Positions 23,798 to 31,569 of a stretch of 64,000 nucleotides of DNA are shown in pieces. A program made the translations under genes and the position numbers. The number at the start of each line of letters is the position of its first letter. Position 1 is the first letter of the stretch. This DNA comes from Sphaerisporangium album (GTDB lineage Bacteria; Actinomycetota; Actinomycetes; Streptosporangiales; Streptosporangiaceae). The notes under the pieces are model-generated. The model ran no database searches. It was not told where the DNA came from and saw only the letters and a program-made list of their open reading frames with translations. The stretch lies in the NCBI RefSeq assembly GCF_003323745.1, contig NZ_QOIL01000016.1, positions 124,001 to 188,000 on the forward strand, written 5' to 3'.

Positions 23798-25582
23798 ATG
23801 ACGACGTCACAGGAGCAGAACCGCGACCTGGTCGAGATGGCCTGGGACCCGATCACGCGGATCGTCGGCAGCCTGGGCATCTACGCCAAGATCGACTTCG
23901 CCAAGAAGGAGGTCGCGGAGTGCTACAGCACCTCGTCGATCTTCCGCGGCTACAGCATCTTCATGAAGGGCAAGGACCCGCGCGACGCGCACTTCATCAC
24001 CAGCCGCATCTGTGGCATCTGCGGAGACAACCACGCGACCTGCTCGGTGTACACGCAGAACATGGCCTACGGGGTGCGCCCGCCCGCGCTCGCCGAGTGG
24101 ATCATCAACCTGGGCGAGTCGGCCGAGTACATGTTCGACCACAACATCTACCAGGAGAACCTGGTGGGGGTCGACTACTGCGAGAAGATGGTCCGCGAGA
24201 CCAACCCGGGCGTCATGGAGCTCGCCGAGCGCACCGAGTGCCCGCACGCCGGCGAGCACGGCTTCCGCACGATCGCCGACATCATGCGCTCGCTGAACCC
24301 GCTGGAGGGCGAGTTCTACCGCGAGGCGCTGGTGATGAGCCGCCTCACGCGCGAGATGTTCTGCCTGATGGAGGGCCGCCACGTCCACCCGTCCACGCTG
24401 TACCCCGGCGGGGTCGGCACGGTGGCGACGGTGCAGCTCTTCACCGACTACCTCACCCGGCTCATGCGCTACGTCGAGTTCATGAAGAAGGTCGTGCCGA
24501 TGCACGACGACCTGTTCGACTTCTTCTACGAGGCGCTGCCCGGGTACGAGCAGGTCGGGCGGCGGCGGGTGCTGCTCGGGTGCTGGGGCTCGCTCAACGA
24601 CCCCGCGTACTGCGACTTCACCTACGAGAACATGAACGCCTGGGGCCACAAGATGTTCGTCACCCCCGGCATCATCGTCGACGGCAAGCTCGTCACCAAC
24701 GACCTGGTCGACATCAACCTCGGCATGCGCATCCTGCTCGGCAGCTCGTACTACGACGACTGGCAGGACCAGGAGCCGTTCGTCACCCACGACCCGCTCG
24801 GCAACCCGATCGACATGCGGCACCCGTGGAACCAGCACACCATCCCGCGCCCGCAGAAGCGCGACTTCAAGGACAAGTACAGCTGGGTCATGTCGCCCCG
24901 ATGGTTCGACGGCAAGGACCTGCTGGCGCTGGACACCGGCGGCGGGCCGCTCGCGCGGCTGTGGTCCACCGCGCTGAACGGCAAGGTCGACATCGGCTAC
25001 GTCAAGGCGACCGGCCACAGCGTCCAGATCACCCTGCCGAAGACGGCGACGCTCCCGGAGAAGACCCTGGAGTGGAAGATCCCGCAGTGGAACGGCGAGC
25101 CGCTGTCCAACGCGCTGGAGCGCAACCGGGCCAGGTCCTACTTCCAGGCCTACGCCGCCGCGTGCGCGGTGTACTTCGCCGAGCAGGGGCTGGACGAGGT
25201 CCGGCGGGGGCACACCCAGACCTGGGAGCCGTTCGAGGTTCCCGAGGAGGCGATCGCCGTCGGGTTCACCGAGGCGGTGCGCGGCGTCCTGTCCCACCAC
25301 ATGGTGATCAGGAACGGCAGGATCGCCAACTACCACCCGTACCCGCCGACGCCCTGGAACGCCAGCGTCCGCGACAGCTACGGCACGCCGGGTCCGTACG
25401 AGGACGCCGTGCAGAACACGCCGATCTTCGAGGAGAACCCGCCGGACACCTTCAAGGGCATCGACATCATGCGCACGGTCCGCAGCTTCGACCCCTGCCT
25501 TCCGTGCGGGGTGCACATGTACCTCGGCGGGGGCAAGGAACTGCGCAAGCTGCACAGCCCCCACGCGTTCGGTGGCGGCTGA
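23798..25582 (+). CDS. hhyL: [NiFe]-hydrogenase large subunit, group 1h
   Basis: The 594-residue catalytic subunit has the N-terminal motif RICGICGDNHATC (Cys72, Cys75) and the C-terminal motif DPCLPCGVH (Cys567, Cys570, His573), which together bind the NiFe(CN)2CO centre. A 21-residue tail follows His573 (MYLGGGKELRKL...), expected to be cut by the maturation protease encoded downstream. Length and motif spelling fit group 1h (formerly group 5) high-affinity uptake hydrogenases of actinobacteria, which are expressed during starvation or sporulation. The ATG is 1 nt after the small-subunit stop, without a strong site of its own, so translation is coupled. Confidence 0.96.
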   Translation: MTTSQEQNRDLVEMAWDPITRIVGSLGIYAKIDFAKKEVAECYSTSSIFRGYSIFMKGKDPRDAHFITSRICGICGDNHATCSVYTQNMAYGVRPPALAEWIINLGESAEYMFDHNIYQENLVGVDYCEKMVRETNPGVMELAERTECPHAGEHGFRTIADIMRSLNPLEGEFYREALVMSRLTREMFCLMEGRHVHPSTLYPGGVGTVATVQLFTDYLTRLMRYVEFMKKVVPMHDDLFDFFYEALPGYEQVGRRRVLLGCWGSLNDPAYCDFTYENMNAWGHKMFVTPGIIVDGKLVTNDLVDINLGMRILLGSSYYDDWQDQEPFVTHDPLGNPIDMRHPWNQHTIPRPQKRDFKDKYSWVMSPRWFDGKDLLALDTGGGPLARLWSTALNGKVDIGYVKATGHSVQITLPKTATLPEKTLEWKIPQWNGEPLSNALERNRARSYFQAYAAACAVYFAEQGLDEVRRGHTQTWEPFEVPEEAIAVGFTEAVRGVLSHHMVIRNGRIANYHPYPPTPWNASVRDSYGTPGPYEDAVQNTPIFEENPPDTFKGIDIMRTVRSFDPCLPCGVHMYLGGGKELRKLHSPHAFGGG

Positions 25583-26204
25583 CCCGCCGGGCGCCGCGGC
25601 GCGCCCGGACAGTCAGGGCACGTCGCCGGCGCCCCAGGCCGGCGGCGTGGCCGCGCTCGACGTGCGCCGGGCGGGGGAGCGGGCCGAGGCGCTGATCGAC
25701 GAGCTCGGCGCACTCGCCGACCCCGCCGCCCGGGGCAGGGCCGAGGAGCTGGTGCGCCTGCTCGTCGGCCTGTACGGCGCCGGCCTGGAACGGGTGATGG
25801 GCGTCGTCGTGGGCTGCGACGCGGCCGAGGTGCTGCGCGGGCTCACCGCGGACGACGTCGTGTCCGGCCTGCTCGTCCTGCACGACCTGCACCCGCTGGG
25901 CACCGAGGAGCGCGTCCGCGCCGCGCTCGACGGCGTCCGCCCCTACCTGGGGCTGCACGAGGGCGGGGTCGAGCTGCTCGGCGTGGACGACGGGGTGGTG
26001 CGGCTGCGACTGTCCGGGACCTGCCACGGGTGCGCGTCGTCGCGGGTCACCGTGAACGACGCCATCGAGCGCGCGGTGCTCGGGGCCGCGCCCGAGGTGT
26101 ACCGGGTGGAGGTCGACGGGGTGGCGGACGCGCCGTCGCCGCTGCTGCAGATAGAGCGCAGGCCGCCAGGCCCGTGCCCGGTGCCCGAGGAGGCCACGCC
26201 ATGA
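25572..26204 (+). CDS. NifU-domain protein of the hydrogenase operon
   Basis: The 210-residue product has a C-terminal NifU/Nfu-like domain (about residues 115-185: VRPYLGLHEGGVELLGVDDG, RLRLSGTCHGCASSRVTVND) with the CxxC pair (CHGC) that carries a transient Fe-S cluster. The first 110 residues are helical with no family I recognise. GTG 25572 overlaps the large-subunit stop by 11 nt. In this operon an Fe-S scaffold or carrier for the small subunit is the likely role (inference). The C-terminal tail is Pro/Glu-rich. Confidence 0.85.
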   Translation: MAADPPGAAARPDSQGTSPAPQAGGVAALDVRRAGERAEALIDELGALADPAARGRAEELVRLLVGLYGAGLERVMGVVVGCDAAEVLRGLTADDVVSGLLVLHDLHPLGTEERVRAALDGVRPYLGLHEGGVELLGVDDGVVRLRLSGTCHGCASSRVTVNDAIERAVLGAAPEVYRVEVDGVADAPSPLLQIERRPPGPCPVPEEATP

Positions 26205-26959
26205 CGCCCGACCGGGAGGCGGCGCCGGGGGGCGCCGTACAGCAGGGGCCGCAGGGACGACCGGGCGTGCCGGGAGGACCTGGTGTGCCGGGAGGACCAG
26301 GTGTGCCGGGGGGACCGGGAGAACCGGGGGTGCCCGGAACGTCCGGATTGCGGCGCTTCCGCGAGCCCGCGGCGGACGGCGTGTCGCGGTGCGAGATGTG
26401 CGCCGAGCCGCTGGACGAGCGGCACGGCCACGTAGTGAACGTCGAGACCCGCGCGCTGCTGTGCACCTGCCGGGGCTGCTCCCTGCTGATGCCCAGGGGC
26501 GGCGGCCCGGGGGCCCGCTACCGGGGCGTTCCCGAGCGTTACATCTACTTCCCGGCGTTCCGGCTGACCCCGGCGGACTGGGACGAGATGCAGATCCCCG
26601 TACGCACCGCCTTCTTCTTCCGCAATTCAGCGCTGGACCGGTTCGTGGCCTTCTACCCGAGCCCGGCGGGGGCCACCGAGTCGCTGCTGCCGCTCGGCGT
26701 CTGGGACCGCGTGCTCGACGCCAACCCCGAGGCCGCGCGCCCGCAGCCCGATGTCGAGGCGTACCTGGTGGACCGCCGTCCCGAGGGCTTCGTGTGCCAC
26801 CTGGTGCCGATCGACGCCTGCTACGAGCTGGTCGGCCTCGTCCGGCTGCACTGGAAGGGGTTCGACGGCGGCCGCGAGGCGTGGGTGGCCATCGACGGCT
26901 TCTTCGCGAAACTGCGCGCCCGTTCCGAGGGAGAGGCCAGGGAGGACGACCGTGTCTGA
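26201..26959 (+). CDS. DUF5947 protein with collagen-like N-terminal repeats
   Basis: ATG 26201 overlaps the previous stop. The 252-residue protein begins with about ten Gly-X-Y triplets (GVP/GGP type, residues 19-48). A cysteine-rich module follows, CEMCAEPL...LLCTCRGCSLLM, with spacing suited to zinc or an Fe-S centre. The conserved DUF5947 core (RYIYFPAFRLTPADWDEMQIPVRTAFFFRNS..) comes next. DUF5947 proteins are known to me only from group 1h hydrogenase clusters. The collagen-like repeat looks like a simple-sequence expansion and may be lineage specific. Role unknown; assembly or electron transfer is possible. Confidence 0.8.
   Translation: MTPDREAAPGGAVQQGPQGRPGVPGGPGVPGGPGVPGGPGEPGVPGTSGLRRFREPAADGVSRCEMCAEPLDERHGHVVNVETRALLCTCRGCSLLMPRGGGPGARYRGVPERYIYFPAFRLTPADWDEMQIPVRTAFFFRNSALDRFVAFYPSPAGATESLLPLGVWDRVLDANPEAARPQPDVEAYLVDRRPEGFVCHLVPIDACYELVGLVRLHWKGFDGGREAWVAIDGFFAKLRARSEGEAREDDRV
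26255..26344 (+). repeat. Collagen-like Gly-X-Y coding repeat
   Basis: Ten consecutive Gly-X-Y codon triplets, mostly GVP and GGP, with the DNA repeating a roughly 18-bp unit. The stretch lies within the DUF5947 gene. Confidence 0.85.
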
Positions 26960-27656
26960 GATCGGGTCCGAGATCGGGTCGGAGACGAGCCCCGAGACGA
27001 GTTCCGAGGGCCGATCCGGGGCCCGGCCGGAAATCGGCTTCCGGTGCCTGGGCGTGCGGGCCGACCCGCACGCGGCGTTCCCGACGCTGCGCTTCCGCGT
27101 CCGGGTGACCGAGCCCGTGGGCGAGTCCGTGCACGCCATCGCGCTGCACACGCAGATCCGCATCGAGCCGGCGGGCCGCCGCTACGGGGACGGCGAGAGC
27201 GCCCTGCTCGCGGACCTGTTCGGGGACCCGTCGCGGTGGGGCGAGACGGTCAGGCCGCTCCGGTTCGCGAACGTCTCGGTCATGGTGCCGAGGTTCACCG
27301 GCTCCACCGAGGTCGACCTGCCCGTGCCGTGCAGCTACGACCTGGAGGTCGCGGCCGGCAAGTACTTCGCCTCGCTGGACGACGGCGAGGTGCCCATGCT
27401 GCTGCTGTTCAGCGGCACGGTCTTCGCCAGGTCCGGGGAGGGCTTCGCCGTGCGCCAGGTGCCCTGGCACTGCGAGGCCCGCGCGTCGCTGCCCGTGAGC
27501 GTGTGGCGCGAGCTGATCGACCGCTACTTCCCCGGCTGCGGCTGGCTGCGGCTGCACCGCGACACGCTGCGGGCGCTGCAACGGTTCAAGTCCGGCCGCG
27601 CCCTGGCGACCTGGGACGAGGCCGTCGAGGCTCTGCTGGAGGAGGCACGCGGATGA
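26952..27656 (+). CDS. DUF6084-like protein of the hydrogenase operon
   Basis: GTG 26952 overlaps the preceding stop by 8 nt. The 234-residue protein starts with a Ser/Glu-rich repeat (SEIGSEIGSETSPETSSEG), then a beta-rich domain (FRVRVTEPVGESVHAIALHT, SYDLEVAAGKYFASLDDGEV, LLFSGTVFA). The ending RELIDRYFPGCGWLRL...TLRALQRFKSGRALATWDEA is helical. It matches my recollection of DUF6084, found beside group 1h hydrogenase genes. No catalytic motif is visible. It could be a structural or assembly factor. Confidence 0.75.
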   Translation: MSEIGSEIGSETSPETSSEGRSGARPEIGFRCLGVRADPHAAFPTLRFRVRVTEPVGESVHAIALHTQIRIEPAGRRYGDGESALLADLFGDPSRWGETVRPLRFANVSVMVPRFTGSTEVDLPVPCSYDLEVAAGKYFASLDDGEVPMLLLFSGTVFARSGEGFAVRQVPWHCEARASLPVSVWRELIDRYFPGCGWLRLHRDTLRALQRFKSGRALATWDEAVEALLEEARG

Positions 27657-29041
27657 CCGTCGCCATGGACACCGCCCGCCGGGTCGCCGACGCCGTCCTG
27701 TACGAGGGGTACCTGCTGTATCCCTATCGCGCCTCGGCGGCCAAGAACCGGGTGCGCTGGCAGTTCGGGGTGCTCGTCCCGCCCGCGTACGTCGAGACGG
27801 CCGAGCCGTCGGCGAGCGTGACCGAGTGCCTGGTCGAGGGCGCGTCGAACGCGCTCGTGCGGGTGCGCCTGCGGTTCCTGCACGTCAAGGAGCGCAGGGT
27901 CGAGCGCGCGGAGGGGGACGGTTTCGTGCCGGTGCCCCGCCTGGAGGCGGACGGCAGGACGTACCTGACCTTCGACGAGGCCACCGAGCGTGAGATGGAG
28001 GCCGTGCTCGCCATGCCGGCGCTGCTCGGCGTGGAGCGCACGGTGGCGGTTCCCGTCCCCGGGGACCGCGCCGAGGAGCCCCTCCCGTCCGGGAAAGGGA
28101 AGGGGAGAGGGAACGGGAACGGGTCTGGCCCGGTGGGACGGGTGGTCACCGAGCACCGGCCGCTGCGGGCCGTGCTGCGGGTGACCGCCGAGAGCGGCGC
28201 CGGCCCGTACGGCCTGACACGGCTGCGCGTCCGGCTGGAGAACGCCACCGCGTGGACGCCCGGCGAGGACGGCACACGCGACCGGGCGCTGCGGCACTCC
28301 CTGGTCGCGGCGCACCTGCTGATCGGCGTCACCGCCGGCAGGTTCGTCTCGCTGTCGGACCCGCCGGAGTGGGCGCGGACCGCCGCGAGCGGCTGCGTCA
28401 ACGAGCACACCTGGCCCGTGCTGGTGGGCGAGCCGGGGCACCGCGACGTGGTGCTGTCCTCGCCGATCATCCTGTACGACCACCCGCGCGTCGCCCCGGA
28501 GAGCCCCGGCGACCTGTTCGACGCGACGGAGATCGACGAGATGCTCCACCTGCGCACCCGGACGCTGACCGAGGAGGAGAAGCGTGAGGCGCGGGCGACC
28601 GATCCCCGGGCGGCGGAGATCATCCGGATGGCGGGGGAGCTGCCGCCCGAGCTGATGGAGCGGCTGCACGGTGCGATCCGGCACGTGGGCGAGCCCGCGC
28701 GGCGGGAGCCGGTGCCCTGGTGGGACCCGGCGTCGGAGGCCGAGGTGTCGCCCGGCTCCGACAGCGTGACCGTCGCCGGGGTCGAGATCGCCAAGGGCAG
28801 CCGCGTCCGGCTGGCCCCCGGCAGGCGGCGGGCCGACGCCCACGACATGTTCCTGGCGGGCAGGACCGCCCGCGTGGAGGCCGTGCTGCTCGACGTCGAG
28901 GGCGCGCGCCACCTGGCGGTCACGCTGGAGGAGGACCTCGGGGCCGACCTGCACCGGTCCCACGGCCGCTACCTCTACTTCGCGCCGGACGAGGTGGAGC
29001 CGGTCGAGCCGGTGGGGCCGGACGGGGAGGTGGGCGCGTGA
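27653..29041 (+). CDS. Large hydrogenase-cluster protein of unknown function
   Basis: The 462-residue protein is translationally coupled (ATGA) to the gene before it and (GTGA) to the protease gene after it. The N-terminal half contains YEGYLLYPYRASAAKNRVRW, common to this protein type. A low-complexity linker KGKGRGNGNGSG follows at about residue 148, then a segment with NEHTWPVLVGEPGHRDVVLSSPIILYDHP. The C-terminus (about 375-450) is KOW- or SH3-like (GSRVRLAPG..R.DAHDMFLAGRTARVEAVLLD). I know such proteins only from actinobacterial hydrogenase loci. No cofactor motif is evident; assembly or stabilisation of the complex is a guess. Confidence 0.75.
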   Translation: MTVAMDTARRVADAVLYEGYLLYPYRASAAKNRVRWQFGVLVPPAYVETAEPSASVTECLVEGASNALVRVRLRFLHVKERRVERAEGDGFVPVPRLEADGRTYLTFDEATEREMEAVLAMPALLGVERTVAVPVPGDRAEEPLPSGKGKGRGNGNGSGPVGRVVTEHRPLRAVLRVTAESGAGPYGLTRLRVRLENATAWTPGEDGTRDRALRHSLVAAHLLIGVTAGRFVSLSDPPEWARTAASGCVNEHTWPVLVGEPGHRDVVLSSPIILYDHPRVAPESPGDLFDATEIDEMLHLRTRTLTEEEKREARATDPRAAEIIRMAGELPPELMERLHGAIRHVGEPARREPVPWWDPASEAEVSPGSDSVTVAGVEIAKGSRVRLAPGRRRADAHDMFLAGRTARVEAVLLDVEGARHLAVTLEEDLGADLHRSHGRYLYFAPDEVEPVEPVGPDGEVGA

Positions 29042-29706
29042 GCGTCCTGGTGGCGGGGGTGGGGAACGTCTTCCTCGGGGACGACGGCTTCGGCGTGGCG
29101 GTCGCGCGCCGCCTGGCCGAGGCGGTCCTGCCGGACGGGGTCGTGGTGGGCGATTTCGGCATCCGCGGCGTCCACCTCGCCTACGAGCTCACCGGCGGCG
29201 CCTACGACGGCGCGATCCTGGTGGACGCGGTCTCCCGGGGCGGCCCGCCGGGGACGTTGTACGTCCTGCGGCCGGAGCCGGGGGAGGCCCCGCCGGTCTT
29301 CGCGGACGCCCACGACATGACCCCGGACGCGGTGCTGGCGCTGACCGGCGCGTTGGGCGGCGGTCCCGGCCGGGTGCTGGTCCTCGGGTGCGAGCCCGCC
29401 GACCTCTCGCCCGGCATGGACCTGAGCCCGCCCGTCGCCGAGGCGGTGGACGCGGCCGTGGACCTGGTGCTGGACCTGGTCCGGGAACAGATGGGCCCGG
29501 AGCCGCGGGGCGCCGGGCGGAAGGAGAACGATCATGATCAAGCGTTTGGTGATGCTCTCGGCGCTGGTGGCGGCGGGCGTCCTCGTCTACCAGTCGATTC
29601 CGGACATCAAGCGGTACATGCAGATCAGGAGCATGTGACCGGCCTGGCGTGCGGTGTCCAAGCAAGCCCAGTCGTCCAAGTGACTCAGAGAAACCCAGAG
29701 AAGTGA
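29038..29706 (+). CDS. Hydrogenase maturation protease (HyaD/HybD family)
   Basis: GTG 29038 overlaps the previous stop. The first ~155 residues are a complete maturation endopeptidase: GVGNVFLGDDGFGVAVARRL (with the nickel-sensing acidic residue), DFGIRGVHLAYELTGGAYDGAILVDA, and DAHDMTPDAVLALT near the third metal ligand. It would remove the tail after His573 of the large subunit. The frame does not stop at the usual place but runs on for about 65 low-complexity residues to 29706. It overlaps the complete 34-codon gene at 29534-29638 in another frame. The tail may simply be untrimmed read-through of a permissive frame. Confidence 0.88.
   Translation: MSVLVAGVGNVFLGDDGFGVAVARRLAEAVLPDGVVVGDFGIRGVHLAYELTGGAYDGAILVDAVSRGGPPGTLYVLRPEPGEAPPVFADAHDMTPDAVLALTGALGGGPGRVLVLGCEPADLSPGMDLSPPVAEAVDAAVDLVLDLVREQMGPEPRGAGRKENDHDQAFGDALGAGGGGRPRLPVDSGHQAVHADQEHVTGLACGVQASPVVQVTQRNPEK
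29534..29638 (+). CDS. 34-residue single-helix membrane peptide (DUF6893-like)
   Basis: ATG 29534 follows AAGGAG with 7-nt spacing and encodes 34 residues: a short basic start (MIKR), one hydrophobic helix (LVMLSALVAAGVLVY) and a polar C-terminus (DIKRYMQIRSM). I recall this as the DUF6893 type of tiny protein found with actinobacterial hydrogenase genes. It is entirely nested, in a different frame, within the 3' extension of the protease gene. A membrane-tethering or small-subunit accessory role is an inference. Confidence 0.8.
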   Translation: MIKRLVMLSALVAAGVLVYQSIPDIKRYMQIRSM

Positions 29707-29718
29707 GGTGACGTGACC

Positions 29719-30111
29719 GTGCACGAATTCGGGATCGCCGAGTCGATCCTCGCCGCGGTGGAGGGCCGCGCGGACGGCCGCAGGATACGCCGGGCCCGCG
29801 TCCAGGTAGGCGCCCTGCTGCATGTCGCCGAGCCGTCGCTCAACGACGCGTTCTCGCTGGTCGCCGAGGGGACGGTCGCCGAAGGCGCCCACCTGGACCT
29901 GGTGACCGTTCCCGTCCGGCTCACCTGCCGGGCCTGCGGGGACGTCTCCACCTCGGTGGACCCGTACGCGGTGTGCCCGCGCTGCGGGGATTCCGATGTC
30001 GACTGCGAGGGCGGCGACGATCTCGTCCTCGAATCCATCCAGCTCGCGGAGGCCACCCATGTGCCTGGGAATTCCCGGGGAGATCGTGGAGATTCTGAAG
30101 GATCGTCCTGA
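29719..30111 (+). CDS. hypA: Hydrogenase nickel-incorporation protein HypA
   Basis: GTG 29719 is preferred over GTG 29713. It gives the obligatory N-terminus Met-His-Glu that binds nickel, and GAGGTG lies 8 nt upstream. The 130-residue protein shows MHEFGIAESIL, the beta core, and the zinc site CRACGD...CPRCGD (two CxxC pairs). HypA delivers nickel to the large subunit together with HypB, which is not in this window. The last 25 residues (GNSRGDRGDSEGSS) overlap hypC in another frame and are not typical of HypA. Confidence 0.94.
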   Translation: MHEFGIAESILAAVEGRADGRRIRRARVQVGALLHVAEPSLNDAFSLVAEGTVAEGAHLDLVTVPVRLTCRACGDVSTSVDPYAVCPRCGDSDVDCEGGDDLVLESIQLAEATHVPGNSRGDRGDSEGSS

Positions 30112-30337
30112 TCTGGCGAAGGTCGACGTGAGCGGCGTCCGCCGCGCCATCAACATCGGCCTGCTGGAGGGGGAGTCCCTCGTCCCGGGGGACTGGATCC
30201 TGATCCACGTGGGCTTCGCCCTGTCCAAGATCGACGAGGCCGAGGCCAAGTCGGCGATGGACTTCCTCACCAGCATCGGCCAGGCGTACGAGGACGAGAT
30301 GGCCGCGCTCCGCGAGTCCATGATCGAAGAGGGGTGA
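30059..30337 (+). CDS. hypC: Hydrogenase assembly chaperone HypC
   Basis: The 92-residue protein begins MCLGIPG, the canonical HypC N-terminus whose Cys2 binds the Fe(CN)2CO intermediate with HypD. GDWILIHVGFALSKIDEAEA is also canonical. ATG 30059 lies within the 3' end of hypA (53-nt overlap). This is the true HypC, in contrast to the HypC-like protein at 21583-21873. Confidence 0.95.
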   Translation: MCLGIPGEIVEILKDRPDLAKVDVSGVRRAINIGLLEGESLVPGDWILIHVGFALSKIDEAEAKSAMDFLTSIGQAYEDEMAALRESMIEEG

Positions 30338-30343
30338 CACCCG

Positions 30344-31471
30344 GTGCGCTACGTCGACGAGTACCGCGACGCCGCCAAGGCCAGGGCGCTCGCGGCCCGG
30401 ATCGCCGCGCTGTGCGAGCCGGGCCGCGCCTACAAGTTCATGGAGGTCTGCGGCGGCCACACCCACACGATCTACAAGCACGGCCTGGAGGACCACCTGC
30501 CCGCGGCGGTGACGCTGGTGCACGGGCCGGGCTGCCCGGTGTGCGTGATCCCGATGGGCCGGGTGGACGACGCGATCCACATCGCCGAGCAGCCGGACGT
30601 CATCATGACGACCTTCGGCGACATGATGCGCGTGCCCGGCGGCAGGGGCTCGTTCCTGGACGCGACGGCCCGCGGCGCGGACATCCGCATGGTCTACTCG
30701 CCCCTGGACGCGCTCAAGATCGCCCGGGAGAACCCGGGCAAGCGGGTCGTCTTCCTGGCGATCGGCTTCGAGACCACGGCTCCGTCCACGGCGATGACCG
30801 TCCTGCGCGCGCGGGCCGAGGGCATCGAGAACTTCTCGGTGTTCTGCAACCACGTGACGATCCTCCCGGCGATCAAGGCGATCCTGGACTCGCCCGACCT
30901 GCGGCTGGACGGGTTCATCGGCCCCGGCCACGTCTCGACGGTCATCGGCTGCCTCCCGTACGGCTTCATCGCCAGGGACTACGGAAAACCGCTGGTCGTG
31001 GCGGGGTTCGAGCCGCTGGACGTGCTCCAGGCCGTCTACCAGAACCTGATACAGCTCTCCGAGGGCCGCTCCGAGGTCGAGAACCAGTACGCCCGGGTGG
31101 TGCCGTGGGAGGGCAACCTCAAGGCGCTGGCCGTGATCGACGAGGTGATGGAGCTCCGGCCGACCTTCGAGTGGCGCGGACTCGGGTTCATCTCGGAGTC
31201 GGCGCTGCGCGTGCGCGAGCGGTACGCCGCCTTCGACGCCGAGGAACTGTTCCGCATCCCGGGCGGGCGGGTGGCCGACCCGCAGGCGTGCCAGTGCGGC
31301 GAGGTGCTGAAGGGCGTGCTCAAGCCGTGGGAGTGCAAGGTGTTCGGCACGGCCTGCACCCCGGAGACGCCGATCGGCACCTGCATGGTGTCCTCGGAGG
31401 GCGCGTGCGCCGCGTACTACAACTTCGGCAGGTTCTCGCGCGACCGGGTCAGGGAGGCGACCGGGACGTGA
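30344..31471 (+). CDS. hypD: Hydrogenase maturation protein HypD
   Basis: The 375-residue Fe-S protein scaffolds assembly of Fe(CN)2CO. Signature motifs are MEVCGGHTHTIYKHGL, HGPGCPVCVIP, GFETTAPSTA, GFIGPGHVSTVIG and the C-terminal [4Fe-4S] cysteines (ACQCGEVLKG, ECKVFGTACTPETPIGTCMVS). GTG 30344 is 6 nt after hypC. The stop overlaps a GTG that opens a 33-codon frame leading to hypE. Confidence 0.96.
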   Translation: MRYVDEYRDAAKARALAARIAALCEPGRAYKFMEVCGGHTHTIYKHGLEDHLPAAVTLVHGPGCPVCVIPMGRVDDAIHIAEQPDVIMTTFGDMMRVPGGRGSFLDATARGADIRMVYSPLDALKIARENPGKRVVFLAIGFETTAPSTAMTVLRARAEGIENFSVFCNHVTILPAIKAILDSPDLRLDGFIGPGHVSTVIGCLPYGFIARDYGKPLVVAGFEPLDVLQAVYQNLIQLSEGRSEVENQYARVVPWEGNLKALAVIDEVMELRPTFEWRGLGFISESALRVRERYAAFDAEELFRIPGGRVADPQACQCGEVLKGVLKPWECKVFGTACTPETPIGTCMVSSEGACAAYYNFGRFSRDRVREATGT

Positions 31472-31569
31472 GCAGCGATATGTGCCTCTATATGCGCACC
31501 GGCATGGGCACCGATATGTGCGCCGGCACGAGCGCGGACGTGAGCGGGCGGAAGGGCGGGGCGCCGTGA
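31468..31569 (+). CDS. Possible 33-residue coupled ORF between hypD and hypE
   Basis: GTG 31468 overlaps the hypD stop (GTGA), and the frame's TGA overlaps the hypE GTG at 31566 in the same way. The peptide contains two copies of DMC separated by YMRTGMGT-type residues. It may be a real coupling ORF, or merely the translated linker. Alternatively hypE may start at GTG 31482, reading a His-rich leader YAHRHGHRYVRRH in another frame. Confidence 0.3.
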   Translation: MSSDMCLYMRTGMGTDMCAGTSADVSGRKGGAP

